DNA of 64,000 nucleotides from Kiritimatiellales bacterium (GTDB taxonomy: Bacteria; Verrucomicrobiota; Kiritimatiellia; Kiritimatiellales; Pontiellaceae): the NCBI GenBank assembly GCA_003246265.1, contig QKAU01000008.1:44408-108407 (forward strand), written 5' to 3'. Shown here piece by piece: positions 42,331 through 51,735 of the stretch. The first letter of the stretch is position 1. Each line of letters begins with the position of its first letter. A program made the position numbers and the translations under genes. The notes below the pieces were generated by a model. That model did no database searches, had not been told where the DNA came from, and saw only the letters and a program-made list of their open reading frames with translations.

Positions 42331-44413
42331 CCGGATCCGCCTGGGCCGTATCGACCACCTCCATGGCCTCCCGGAGCCCGCCAACCACCTTTTTTGGATA
42401 TTCCGCGACATCCAGGACGACGCGCTCCAGCTTCAGGTTCTCAAGCACCCGGTCAAGCCGGTCGCGGGGTTCGAAGCCTTTCCCCGACATCCTCAGCTCC
42501 TTGATCCCCAGACCGGCCAGGCGGTTGAGGTTGATGCCCTTGCCATAACTGATGTCCAGGGAATGGAGCTTGAAGGGCCCGAGGACGTTGCGGCGGTAGA
42601 CGCCAAGGATGTCGAACGAGAAATTGACGTAGCCGGTGCGCGACAGGTCGAGATGGTACCCTTCATCCGTACGAACCAGGAGCATCCGCCGCCGGTTGCT
42701 CCTGCGGGAGACGGCGTTGAGTCGGTCCAGCATCGCCTCGGCAAGGGGGAGGTACTCCTCCGGTGCGGCCGAGGCCGGCCGGCGCCGCATGTGGTGGTAG
42801 TAGAGGTAGTAGACCGTCATGGCGGGCAGGTCCCGCTGCTCGTTGATCAGGTCGGCCAGCTGCTGGTCGCCTAGCCGCCGCTTGTCCTGCGGCTTGATGG
42901 CGGCATACTTCCGGCTCGCTTCCACCAGGGGGCCGACGGCCTGCGCATCCTCCCCCGCGGCCTCGAAGCATTCCAAGGCGGCGGCGAACTCCTCGAGCAC
43001 GAAATGGAGGGTGCCCTTCTGCTCCAGCAGGTGCTGGCGCTTCACGGTATCGACGTTCTCCTCCAGCCCCGTCTCGAGCACGTGGATCATGGAGGGGGCG
43101 TTGACAAAGTCGCGGCTGCGCACGGTGTAGAGCACCGCCTCGCCCAGATCCTCGCCCAGCGACTGGGTGAGCTGCTGTTCCTTGAGGTAGAGCCGGAAAT
43201 TGGCCTCCGCCGCCTGCCGCGCGGCCACGGCCCGCTCCTTCTCGCGGTTGATGACGACCAGGGTGCCACTCACCACGAAGGCAAGCACCAGCAGGAAGAC
43301 GATGATCAGGAACGCGATCCGGTCGTGGCGCTGGAGCAGGAGCGAAGTCCGCGTCATCCATCCCGCCCGCTCGGCCAGGGTCGGGTATCCGGTCAGGTAG
43401 CGGTCGATCTCCTCCCGCAGCTCCAGTACGGAGGCATAGCGGCTGTCCGGCTCCAGCGAAAGCGCCTTGAGCGCTACGGCGGCCAGGCTCCTTGGAATGG
43501 TCCGGCCCGCCTTGCGGCGGCGGGGCGGAACGATTTTCCCTTCCCGCGTGTTCTGCACCACCTCGTTCGCCGACGCGCCCTCCACCGGAAGCTCGTACGT
43601 CAGCAGCATGTAGAGCAGCGCACCCAGGGCATAGATGTCGGTCCTCGGGGTCTTTTCCCCGTACGCCACGGTCTGCTCGGGCGCCATGAATCCGGGCGTC
43701 CCCTTCATGGTTCCGGAGAGGGTCATGTCGTTGAGCACGTCGGCGTCCAGGGCGTCGCCACGATCCTGCACCGCTTCGTCCGGGGCATGCAGCACCCGCG
43801 CAAGCCCCCAGTCGCATACACGCACTTCGCCAAAGGCGCCGACCCGGATATTGCCGGGCTTGATGTCCAGATGGATCACGTTGCGGGAGTGGGCATAGGC
43901 TATGGCGTCGCAGACCTTGGCATAGATGCCGAGCAGGGTTTCGAGCGGATGGCGCTGCCGGTAGTCGGCATCGCTTTCGCGCAGCCTTTCGACGATGGTC
44001 TTCAGGCTGTCGCCCTCCACCAGCTCCATCGAGAAGAACGGCATTCCGTTGCCGTCCAGCCCCATATTGTAGACCGGCATGATGTGCGGGTGGGCCAGGT
44101 TGGCGGTCAGGCGCGCCTCGCGCAGGAACTGCTCAAGCTCCTGCGGCTGGTCGGCGCGGACGGCCCGGGCCATGGCGACGCGGCGGTCCAGCCGCCGGTC
44201 GTGGACCAGCGCAATGCGCTTTTCGCCTCCTTCGGCCAGGGGGCCGACCTCCTCGTAGCGCCCACCGGCGTCGCGCAATGAATTGAGGATCGGCGTCAGC
44301 GACGCCAGCTCTTCGTCCGTAAGTCCCGCTCCTTCGGTGTCGTAGAACTCCCGCAACGTCTCCTGGCGGCGGCGGAACCGCTGCTCCAAATCCTTGTCCT
44401 TGTCGTCGGCCAT
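42278..44413 (-). CDS. Membrane-anchored Ser/Thr kinase-like protein, atypical
   Basis: 711 residues. The kinase-like domain covers about residues 50-340. The lysine of the VAIK motif is replaced (RRVAMARAV), and the glycine loop is degenerate (PLAEGGEKRIALV). The C-helix Glu (FLREARL), catalytic Asp and Asn (HLDIKPGN; Arg of HRD is Leu), metal site (DWGLARV) and APE (GFMAPEQ) remain. One membrane span follows (IAFLIIVFLLVLAFVVSGTLVVI), then a helical and leucine-rich extracytoplasmic part. Related PVC kinases share DWG. It may be a pseudokinase or use another lysine. It converges on the sigma gene with a 53-base overlap. Confidence 0.85.
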   Translation of the reverse strand: MADDKDKDLEQRFRRRQETLREFYDTEGAGLTDEELASLTPILNSLRDAGGRYEEVGPLAEGGEKRIALVHDRRLDRRVAMARAVRADQPQELEQFLREARLTANLAHPHIMPVYNMGLDGNGMPFFSMELVEGDSLKTIVERLRESDADYRQRHPLETLLGIYAKVCDAIAYAHSRNVIHLDIKPGNIRVGAFGEVRVCDWGLARVLHAPDEAVQDRGDALDADVLNDMTLSGTMKGTPGFMAPEQTVAYGEKTPRTDIYALGALLYMLLTYELPVEGASANEVVQNTREGKIVPPRRRKAGRTIPRSLAAVALKALSLEPDSRYASVLELREEIDRYLTGYPTLAERAGWMTRTSLLLQRHDRIAFLIIVFLLVLAFVVSGTLVVINREKERAVAARQAAEANFRLYLKEQQLTQSLGEDLGEAVLYTVRSRDFVNAPSMIHVLETGLEENVDTVKRQHLLEQKGTLHFVLEEFAAALECFEAAGEDAQAVGPLVEASRKYAAIKPQDKRRLGDQQLADLINEQRDLPAMTVYYLYYHHMRRRPASAAPEEYLPLAEAMLDRLNAVSRRSNRRRMLLVRTDEGYHLDLSRTGYVNFSFDILGVYRRNVLGPFKLHSLDISYGKGINLNRLAGLGIKELRMSGKGFEPRDRLDRVLENLKLERVVLDVAEYPKKVVGGLREAMEVVDTAQADPVIPIGRGDGGSPGSAAP

Positions 44414-44547
44414 GCAATACCTCGGGCATCCAACGGTATATACGCCCAGGGGCCGGGAGGAAACCCCAGAAGACTGGAATCGGTCATTGGCCCCGCCTCC
44501 AGAAAGGGCTGTACAACGACCGGCAGCCCACGTTTAATGGCCCCATT

Positions 44548-46920
44548 ATGAAGATTCCCCGCATTGCGTTCCTCTCCCTTCTCCTGCCGGGCTTCGCGGC
44601 CGCCCTGGAATTCACCCAGCAGGGCGAATACCGCGGGTCTTCGGACTGCCTGGCCTGCCACGAGCGGTTCTACGAGCTCTGGAGCACCTCGCACCACGGC
44701 AAGGCGATGCAGGCCTTCAGCGCCGCCTTCGCCCGTTCGCTCGCGCCGATGGAGGCCCCCCTCGCGATCGGCGACCAGCGGTTCGTCGTCGAACTCAATG
44801 GAAGCGGCGGACTCCTGCGGCAGCTCGATGCCGATGGCACGGAGAAGGCGTACCCCATCCTGCACGCCCTCGGTGGAAAGAACGTCTACTTCTTCCTTGT
44901 TCCGCTCGACAAGGGCAAGCTCCAGGTCGCACCGCTGGCCTACAACGTCCACACGAAGATCTGGTACAACGCCACCGGTAGCATGGTGCGCCACTTCACC
45001 AACGGCCTGACCGACCAGGCGCTCGAATGGACCGACCGGCAACTGACCTTCAATACCGCCTGCCACGACTGCCACATCAGCCAGTTGCGGAAGAACTACG
45101 ACCCCGGGACCGACAGCTACACCACCACCTGGAAGGAAGCGGGCATCAACTGCGAAGTCTGCCACGGCCCCGCCGAGGCCCACATCAAGGCCGCGGAGCA
45201 GGCGGCCGCCAAAGGGGAAAAACTCGAAGACATGAAACTGGTCCGCTTCCACAAGGATCTCGACCACCGGCAGCGCGACGCCACCTGCGCGCCGTGCCAT
45301 GCCAAGATGTCCCCCCTGACCAGCGACTTCACCCCCGGCGAACTCTTCTTCGACCACTACGACCTGATCTCCTACGAAGATCCGGACTTCTGGCCCGACG
45401 GGCGCGACCTGGGCGAAAACTACACGCAAACCGGATGGATGGCCAACCCGTGCGCCAATTCCGGACAGCTCGAGTGCATCCACTGCCACACCTCGAGCGG
45501 GCGTTTCCGCTTCAAGGACAATCCCAACCAGTCCTGCCTGCCGTGCCACCAGGAACGGGTGGATAAGATCCTAGACCACTCGCACCACCAGGCCGAAGAC
45601 CGCGTCAACTGCGTCGACTGCCACATGCCGAAGACCGCGCAGGCGCACATGCACCGATCCGACCACACTTTCCGGCCCCCTTCGCCCGCCGCATCGATCG
45701 AATTCGGCTCTCCCAACGCCTGCAATCTTTGCCACAACAACAAGGAAGCCATCACCGGCGACTTCCACGGGCACCGCAAGGAGGACTTGGAGTGGGCCGA
45801 CCGCCATGTCAAGGCATGGCACGGCGAAGAGAGCGGTGCCAAGGTGCTCGAACTGGGCCGGATCATCGAAGCCTGCCGGGATGGCGACTGGGACCAGTTG
45901 CCCGCGATCCTCGCCTATCTGGAAAGCCCCGAATGCGATCCCGCCGCAGGCACCGCCATCCTGCGGCTGCTGGCGAACTGCCCCCACCCCGAAAAGTGGG
46001 ACGCCGTCCGCGGGCAGTTGTCGAATACCAACGAGTGGGTTCGCTCGGCCGCCGCGGCGGCCCTGCAGTACGACAGCTCCCCCGAAGCCACCCGGGCCCT
46101 CGTCAAAGGCGCCCAGGACCGCTTCCGCACCGTGCGCATCCGGGCTGCGGCGTCGCTGCTGGGCCGGGACCTCGCCGGCTATTCCGAGGCGGAGCGCAAG
46201 GCCTGCTCGGCCGCCCACGACGAATACTGGAATTCGCTGACCATCTGGCCCGACCGGTGGTCGACCCACTACAACCAGGGCATCTACTTCGACCGGATCG
46301 GCGATTCCAGCAAGTCGCTGGAGGCCTACAACAAGGCAATGGGGCTACGCGACGATGTGATACAGCCGATGATCAACGCCTCCATGGTCCATGCCCGGAG
46401 CGGCGACAGCACCAACGCCTACGTCCTGCTCCAGAAGGCCCTGGCCATTGAACCGCGAAGCGCGATGGTCAATTTCAACCTCGGTCTGCTCGAGGCCGAA
46501 TTCGACCATCTGGATGCAGCCGAGGCGCACCTGCGGGCCGCGCTGGCTGCCGAACCGCGCATGGCGCAGGCCGCCTACAACCTGGGCATCCTGCTCGGCC
46601 GCCGAAACGACCCGGAAGGCTTCAGGCAGCTGGAGTCGGCCGCCATGGAACTGCCCGAAAACTGGAACTACGCCTCCTCCTATCTCTACTTCATCGGCCA
46701 GGCGGGCCGGGGTACCGAAGCCGGGGGATTCCTACAGCGCATCATCGCCACCGGCAGGGCCGCCCCCGAGGCCTACTTTGCCCTGGCAGGCGAGTACGAG
46801 CGGGCCGGCCGCAGCGCCGAAGCGGCGGAAATCTACAAGCAGGCCAAGCTGGCCCGCCATCTTCCCATGGAGGCCAAGCGCCATGCGGCCCGCATGGAAC
46901 AGCGGCTGCGCGGCAACTAG
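44548..46920 (+). CDS. Octaheme c-type cytochrome with HEAT/TPR C-terminus
   Basis: 790 residues with a signal peptide (MKIPRIAFLSLLLPGFAAA). Eight CxxCH heme sites are visible: CLACH, CHDCH, CEVCH, CAPCH, CIHCH, CLPCH, CVDCH and CNLCH, all in about residues 30-395. After this comes a HEAT-like block (VRSAAAAALQYDSSPEATRALV). The rest is TPR repeats (WSTHYNQGIYFDRIGDSSKSLEAYNKA, PRSAMVNFNLGLLEAEFDHLDAAEAHL). It is a periplasmic multiheme electron-transfer protein with a protein-binding tail. Substrate is unknown; similar cytochrome-TPR fusions occur in Planctomycetes and Verrucomicrobia. An HExxH membrane protein follows after 21 bases. Confidence 0.88.
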   Translation: MKIPRIAFLSLLLPGFAAALEFTQQGEYRGSSDCLACHERFYELWSTSHHGKAMQAFSAAFARSLAPMEAPLAIGDQRFVVELNGSGGLLRQLDADGTEKAYPILHALGGKNVYFFLVPLDKGKLQVAPLAYNVHTKIWYNATGSMVRHFTNGLTDQALEWTDRQLTFNTACHDCHISQLRKNYDPGTDSYTTTWKEAGINCEVCHGPAEAHIKAAEQAAAKGEKLEDMKLVRFHKDLDHRQRDATCAPCHAKMSPLTSDFTPGELFFDHYDLISYEDPDFWPDGRDLGENYTQTGWMANPCANSGQLECIHCHTSSGRFRFKDNPNQSCLPCHQERVDKILDHSHHQAEDRVNCVDCHMPKTAQAHMHRSDHTFRPPSPAASIEFGSPNACNLCHNNKEAITGDFHGHRKEDLEWADRHVKAWHGEESGAKVLELGRIIEACRDGDWDQLPAILAYLESPECDPAAGTAILRLLANCPHPEKWDAVRGQLSNTNEWVRSAAAAALQYDSSPEATRALVKGAQDRFRTVRIRAAASLLGRDLAGYSEAERKACSAAHDEYWNSLTIWPDRWSTHYNQGIYFDRIGDSSKSLEAYNKAMGLRDDVIQPMINASMVHARSGDSTNAYVLLQKALAIEPRSAMVNFNLGLLEAEFDHLDAAEAHLRAALAAEPRMAQAAYNLGILLGRRNDPEGFRQLESAAMELPENWNYASSYLYFIGQAGRGTEAGGFLQRIIATGRAAPEAYFALAGEYERAGRSAEAAEIYKQAKLARHLPMEAKRHAARMEQRLRGN

Positions 46921-46941
46921 GCTCCCTCAAGGCAATCGCCC

Positions 46942-47649
46942 ATGGTCAGATTCCTGAAAATGCTGGCGGGACTCGCGCTGCTCCCTGGCTGCTGGGCGGT
47001 TTCGGCGGCGGTCTACACCCTCTACGGCACGTCGGTGGACACCGGCTCCGCCGCCGGGTGGGAGGCGTGGGCCTTGCCGATCGGCTTTGCCGCATGGGTG
47101 GCCACCTATTTCCTGCTGCCGCGGCCGGTCCGCGCCTATGTGCTGGGCCACGAGCTGACGCATGCGCTCTGGGCGCTGATGATGGGTGCCCGCATCGGGC
47201 GGATGAAGATCGGCAGGACGGGCGGCCACGTGATGCTCTCGAAGTCCAATTTCCTGATCACGCTCGCCCCCTACTTCTTCCCCTTCTACACCTTCCTGGT
47301 CATTGCCGCCTACTACCTCGCCGGCCTATGGATCGATGTCGAGGGAAGCCGGGCCTGGTGGCTGGTGGCCGTGGGGGCGACCTGGTCGTTCCACATCACC
47401 TTCACGCTGGGCATGCTCGCCCAACACCAGCCGGACGTGAAGGAGCATGGCAGGATCTTCTCCTATACCGTGATCTATATCGCGAATGTCCTGGCCATCG
47501 GATGCTGGCTGGTGGCGGTCGGGTCGCCGCGGCTCGCCAGCTTTGCCGACCTGCTCGGCACGGAAGGGACCATGGCCTACAGCTTTGCAGGACACCAGGC
47601 CGCGCTCGCCTGGGCATGGATCGCGAAATGGGGAGCCGGGATGCGTTGA
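46942..47649 (+). CDS. Multi-span membrane protein with HExxH motif (M50-like)
   Basis: 235 residues with about five or six membrane segments. HELTH (residues 70-74), in AYVLGHELTHALWALMMGARIGRM, is placed at the edge of a membrane segment as in site-2/M50 proteases. The second M50 motif (NxxPxxxLDG) is not seen, so proteolysis is only possible, not shown. It lies 21 bases after the octaheme cytochrome gene with an AAGG site ahead, so it is probably co-transcribed. It converges on ptsI with a 9-base gap. Confidence 0.65.
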   Translation: MVRFLKMLAGLALLPGCWAVSAAVYTLYGTSVDTGSAAGWEAWALPIGFAAWVATYFLLPRPVRAYVLGHELTHALWALMMGARIGRMKIGRTGGHVMLSKSNFLITLAPYFFPFYTFLVIAAYYLAGLWIDVEGSRAWWLVAVGATWSFHITFTLGMLAQHQPDVKEHGRIFSYTVIYIANVLAIGCWLVAVGSPRLASFADLLGTEGTMAYSFAGHQAALAWAWIAKWGAGMR

Positions 47650-47658
47650 GGGCGCTGG

Positions 47659-49434
47659 CTACTCGGAGAGCTCGAGCACCTCGGGGGCGATCTGCCGCAC
47701 CATTTCGTGGCAGAGCCTTTCCACATTCTCGGCGGAGGTCGAGATGAGCGCCTTCTGGGCGAGGACGATCGCTCCGGAGTAGTACAGGTTGCGGATTACA
47801 TCCTTCACCATCGGCACCTGGGAGGGGCTCACGCTCAGTTCGTCGACCCCAAGCCCTACCAGGAGAGGCACCAGCAACGGGTCGGCCGCCATCTGCCCGC
47901 ATACGCAGGTCCACATCCCGAACTTGTGGCTGACCTTCACCACATGGTCGATGAGGCGCACGATCGCCATGTGCGTCGGCTTGTAGAGGTGCGCCACGTT
48001 CTCGTTGCCGCGGTCGACCGCCATGGTGTACTGGATGAGGTCGTTCGTCCCCAGGCTGAAGAAGCGGACATGGGGTGCGAGCAGGTCGGCCACCAGCGCC
48101 GCAGACGGCACTTCGATCATCGTTCCGACAACGAGATCCTTGTTGAAGGGTATCCCCTTGGCCTCCAGCTCGCCCATGCTCTCCTTCAGCAGGGCATTCG
48201 CATCGACCAATTCCTGCACGCAGGAGATCATCGGGTACATCATGCGCACGTTGTCGTGCACGCTGGCGCGGAGGATGGCGCGCAGCTGGGTCTTGAACAG
48301 GGCCGGCCGGGTAAGGCAGAGGCGGATGGCCCGGTCGCCCAGGTAGGGGTTCAGTTCGTCTGCGGCCTTGATGCTGGCGGGAAGCTTGTCCGCCCCGAGG
48401 TCGAGTGTCCGGATGACGACCGGAGACGGATACTGGCTTTGCGCGGCCTGCGCATAGGCCGCGGCCTGCGCATCCTCGTCGGGCAGCGTTTCGGTCCCCA
48501 GGAAGAGGAACTCCGTGCGGAACAGCCCGATGCCCTTCGCACCGCGCGCGGCCACGGAATCCAGCTCGTCGAGCAATTCGATGTTGGCCGAGATCGGTAC
48601 CAGGTATCCATCCCGCGTTTCCGGCGGCTTGTCACGCAGGGCCGCCAGTTCCTGCAGGATCTGCACCTGGTCCTCGGCGCGTTTCTCGTATTCCGCCAGC
48701 CGGGCCTCGCTGGGGTGGACGACGACGATCCCCCTGCCGCCATCGATCAGAATCGGGTCGCCCGAATGGGCGACGGCCGTGACATTGTGCAGTCCGACCA
48801 CCGCCGGCACCTCGAGCGCCCGCGCCATGATGGCCGTATGCGACGTGGCGCTGCCCAGGTCGGTGACGAAGGCCTTGACGAGGTTGCGGTCGATGCTCGC
48901 CGTATCCGACGGGGAGAGGTCGTGCGCCACCACGATGCACGGCTCGGAAATCTTCTTCATCTGGTCGAGCGCCTCGCCCGCCAGGTTGGCCAGGATGCGC
49001 CGGGTGACGTCCCGGATGTCGGCCGCGCGTTCGGCAAGATAGGAATCCTCCACCTTCGAGAGCATGTCGGCATACCGGTTCGAGACGGAGAGCAGGACAG
49101 GTTCGACGTTCAGCATGTCGCGCTTGATCGTCCGGATCACATCCTCGATGAAGGTACGGTCGTCGACCACCAGCAGGTGGGCGTCGAAAATGCTGGCATG
49201 CTCGTCGCCCAGCACCTCGGCCACCTGTTTCTGGATGTGGCGGATCTGGTCGTGGGTGGCGATCAGCGCCTCTTCGAAGCGGGCGATTTCGATCGGCACC
49301 TCGTTCCTGGCGATCGTACGCGGCACCGCCGTATGGGCATGGGGGGCGATCAGCTGCGCCTTGCCCACGGCAATGCCCGGGGAAACCCCGATCCCCTTCA
49401 GCAGGATTTCGCTCTGCGCATGCGCGTCGTCCAC
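47659..49434 (-). CDS. ptsI: Phosphoenolpyruvate-protein phosphotransferase (enzyme I)
   Basis: 591 residues from a GTG at 49434, five bases after the ptsH stop; the ORF-track start lies deep in ptsH and is not supported. Enzyme I takes phosphate from PEP and passes it to HPr. The mature start matches LKGIGVSPGIAVGKA. The active-site histidine is in DLGSATSHTAIMAR. The PEP-binding domain has GIGLFRTEFLFLG, SLGTNDLIQYTMAVDRGN and the CGQMAADP block (the conserved cysteine). No sugar-specific PTS permease is present in the window, so the system may be regulatory. Confidence 0.93.
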   Translation of the reverse strand: MDDAHAQSEILLKGIGVSPGIAVGKAQLIAPHAHTAVPRTIARNEVPIEIARFEEALIATHDQIRHIQKQVAEVLGDEHASIFDAHLLVVDDRTFIEDVIRTIKRDMLNVEPVLLSVSNRYADMLSKVEDSYLAERAADIRDVTRRILANLAGEALDQMKKISEPCIVVAHDLSPSDTASIDRNLVKAFVTDLGSATSHTAIMARALEVPAVVGLHNVTAVAHSGDPILIDGGRGIVVVHPSEARLAEYEKRAEDQVQILQELAALRDKPPETRDGYLVPISANIELLDELDSVAARGAKGIGLFRTEFLFLGTETLPDEDAQAAAYAQAAQSQYPSPVVIRTLDLGADKLPASIKAADELNPYLGDRAIRLCLTRPALFKTQLRAILRASVHDNVRMMYPMISCVQELVDANALLKESMGELEAKGIPFNKDLVVGTMIEVPSAALVADLLAPHVRFFSLGTNDLIQYTMAVDRGNENVAHLYKPTHMAIVRLIDHVVKVSHKFGMWTCVCGQMAADPLLVPLLVGLGVDELSVSPSQVPMVKDVIRNLYYSGAIVLAQKALISTSAENVERLCHEMVRQIAPEVLELSE

Positions 49435-49439
49435 GGGAC

Positions 49440-49718
49440 TCAATCCTCGTAAAACTTCTTGGCGAACAACTCCTCGATTTCGGCCAGGGCCTCCTGCGCA
49501 TCCCCCCCCGTCGCAGTCACCTTTAGCTTGCTGCCCGGATAGCCCTCGATCGTCATCAGGCCCATGATGCTCTTGCACGAAACGGTATTGCCATCCTTTT
49601 CGACGAAAATATCGGCCTCGTACTTCGCGGCCGCCTTGACCAGCAGGGCGGCCGGGCGGGCATGGAGCCCGAGCTTGTTTTCGATCTTCAGGGTCTTGGA
49701 GATGGAGTGCTCAGCCAT
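49440..49718 (-). CDS. ptsH: Phosphocarrier protein HPr
   Basis: 92 residues. The EI-dependent phosphorylation site is His15-like in KLGLHARPAA. The HPrK site is intact (VSCKSIMGLMT, Ser46 equivalent), unlike Npr/HPr types lacking it. It follows hprK with an 8-base overlap and precedes ptsI by 5 bases. This makes HPr a target of both enzyme I and HPrK. Confidence 0.94.
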   Translation of the reverse strand: MAEHSISKTLKIENKLGLHARPAALLVKAAAKYEADIFVEKDGNTVSCKSIMGLMTIEGYPGSKLKVTATGGDAQEALAEIEELFAKKFYED

Positions 49719-50649
49719 GGCGGTCCCGCCCTCCCGTCAACCGGCTGATGATCCGGTCGTCGAGCTCCTTCGCGGCGTCGTGGCCCAGCTCCTTCAGCTT
49801 CTGGTTCAGCGCGGCCACCTCGACGATGTTGGCCATGTCGCGCCCCGAGCGCACCGGGATGGCGATGCAGGGGATCTGGACCCCCATCAGGCTGACCGTC
49901 TGCGGGGATACCCCCGTGCGGTCCTCCTCCCCCGTGGGCAGCCTGAGTTCGATGACCAGGTCCAGTTCGGTCTGCCGGCGGATGGACGAGACGCCAAACA
50001 GGCTGGGTACATGGATGATGCCCAGTCCGCGGATCTCCATGTGGTAGCGGGTGATTTCGCTCGCCCAGCAGACGATTCGCCCCCGGCTGCTGCGGCGAAT
50101 CTCGGTGACGTCGTCGGAAACCAGGCTGTAGCCGCGTTCGATGAGCGAGAGGGCCGTCTCGCTCTTGCCGATGCCCGGATCGCCGCGCAGCAGCACGCCG
50201 ATCCCCATGATTTCCATGGTGGTACCCTGGATGCGCTCATGCGGCGCCGTCAGCTTTTCGAGCAGGACGGTACACTCGTTCATGAAGTTCATGGTCACCA
50301 TCGGCGTGCGCATGACGGGCACCTTGTAGCGTTCCGCCATTTCGATGATCTCCCGCGGCACCCGCCGGTTGCGGGTGACGACGATGCCGGGCACCTGCTG
50401 CTCGAACAGGGCCTCGATCCGCAGGCGCATCTCCTCGGCAGGCAGGCTCTTGAGGTAGGTGAACTCGGCCAGGCCGAAGATCTGTAGCCGGTGGTTCGCG
50501 AAGTACTGGAAGAACCCCGTCAGCGCCAACCCCGGCCGGTTCATCGCGGTCTCCTGCAGTTTCCGGTCGAGGTGGTCCCCGCCGGAAACCACGGAGAGCG
50601 ACAACCGTTCCGCGCCGTTGTCGAGCAAAGTCTTGATGCTAATCGCCAT
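49711..50649 (-). CDS. hprK: HPr kinase/phosphorylase
   Basis: 312 residues. HprK phosphorylates or dephosphorylates Ser46 of HPr in response to metabolites. The P-loop is LRGDPGIGKSETALSLI, followed by the family's SLVSDD and EIRGLGIIHVPSLFG signature. The N-terminal domain (residues 1-130) is the usual HPrK_N fold. It lies 30 bases after hpf with AAGGGGG ahead, and overlaps ptsH. Confidence 0.95.
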   Translation of the reverse strand: MAISIKTLLDNGAERLSLSVVSGGDHLDRKLQETAMNRPGLALTGFFQYFANHRLQIFGLAEFTYLKSLPAEEMRLRIEALFEQQVPGIVVTRNRRVPREIIEMAERYKVPVMRTPMVTMNFMNECTVLLEKLTAPHERIQGTTMEIMGIGVLLRGDPGIGKSETALSLIERGYSLVSDDVTEIRRSSRGRIVCWASEITRYHMEIRGLGIIHVPSLFGVSSIRRQTELDLVIELRLPTGEEDRTGVSPQTVSLMGVQIPCIAIPVRSGRDMANIVEVAALNQKLKELGHDAAKELDDRIISRLTGGRDRHG

Positions 50650-50679
50650 GGTCTACCCCCTTTTTCCTTCCGCCGCGAG

Positions 50680-50976
50680 CTACTTGTGGTGCTCCTGGAT
50701 CTTGTCGCGCAGCTTGCGCATCTGGCGCTCGGCATGTTCGATGGAGCGGTCGATGGCGTCGTAGAGGTTCTCCGACGCTTCGGTCGAGGAGACACGGATA
50801 TGGCTGGCGGCCTGGATCACGATCTCCGAAACGCTCTCGAGCTTCACCTTGTCAAGGATGACATGCACGGATTCGATCCGGGGGAAGACGGACAAACAAC
50901 GCTCGAGCTTCTCCTCGACATGGGCCTTGATGTTGTCGGTTACGTTCACATGCCTTCCTGTAATGCTTACCTGCAT
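50680..50976 (-). CDS. hpf: Ribosome hibernation-promoting factor
   Basis: 98 residues, the short HPF/YfiA type. It binds the 30S decoding channel in stationary phase. The sequence follows the family: VSITGRHVNVTDNIKAHVEEKLERC, then VHVILDKVK and LYDAIDRSIEHAERQMRKLRDK. The conserved order lptB-hpf-PTS in Proteobacteria normally has rpoN between lptB and hpf; here there is none. Confidence 0.93.
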   Translation of the reverse strand: MQVSITGRHVNVTDNIKAHVEEKLERCLSVFPRIESVHVILDKVKLESVSEIVIQAASHIRVSSTEASENLYDAIDRSIEHAERQMRKLRDKIQEHHK

Positions 50977-50997
50977 GGCTTGCTCCTTTGTTGTTCC

Positions 50998-51735
50998 CTA
51001 CATGCTGAACCGCGGTCCCAGATAGAGTTCGCGGCTCACCTCGTCGTTCACTAGAAAATCGCTGTTGCCTTCCCGCAGCACCTGCCCCTCGCAGAGCAGG
51101 TAGGCGCGGTCGACCACCGCCAGCGTCTCGCGCACATTGTGGTCGGTGATCAGTACCCCGAGCCCCTTGTCGCGCAGGTCGCGCACGATATCCTGCACGT
51201 CGTGTACCGCCAGCGGATCCACCCCGCTGAACGGTTCGTCGAGCAGGATGATGGAAGGGTTGGTGACCAGCGCGCGCGTGATCTCGAGCCGGCGCCGTTC
51301 GCCGCCGCTGAGGGTATAGGCCTTCTGCTTCGCCAGGTGGCCGATCTTGAGTTCGTCGAGCAGCAGCCCGAGCCGGCGCCGGCGCTCCTTGCCGGAGATC
51401 GGCAGGGTTTCGAGGATGGCCATCACGTTCTCCTGGACCGTGAGCTTGCGGAAGATGGACGGTTCCTGCGAGAGGTAGCCCATGCCCATCCTCGACCGCT
51501 TGTACATCGGCACGTTGGTCACGTTCCTCCCCTGGAAGAAAACCTTCCCCGAGGTGGGCCGCACCAGGCCGACGATCATGTAGAAGCTGGTGGTCTTACC
51601 GGCGCCGTTGGGTCCCAGCAGGCCTACGATCTCGCCCGCCTTGACATTGATATCGACTTCCCGCACGACCTTGCGGCCCTTGTAGGCCTTGACCAGTTTC
51701 TGCGTTTGGATCAGATAGCTCTCTTCCGCTGCCAT
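50998..51735 (-). CDS. lptB: LPS export ATP-binding protein LptB
   Basis: 245 residues. The ATPase powers LPS extraction from the inner membrane with LptF/LptG. Walker A is GPNGAGKTTSFYMIVG, the signature is LSGGERRRLEITRAL, and Walker B is IILLDEPFSGVDP, with the following H of LITDHNVRETL. The start immediately follows the lptA stop. lptF and lptG are not in the window. Confidence 0.95.
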   Translation of the reverse strand: MAAEESYLIQTQKLVKAYKGRKVVREVDINVKAGEIVGLLGPNGAGKTTSFYMIVGLVRPTSGKVFFQGRNVTNVPMYKRSRMGMGYLSQEPSIFRKLTVQENVMAILETLPISGKERRRRLGLLLDELKIGHLAKQKAYTLSGGERRRLEITRALVTNPSIILLDEPFSGVDPLAVHDVQDIVRDLRDKGLGVLITDHNVRETLAVVDRAYLLCEGQVLREGNSDFLVNDEVSRELYLGPRFSM

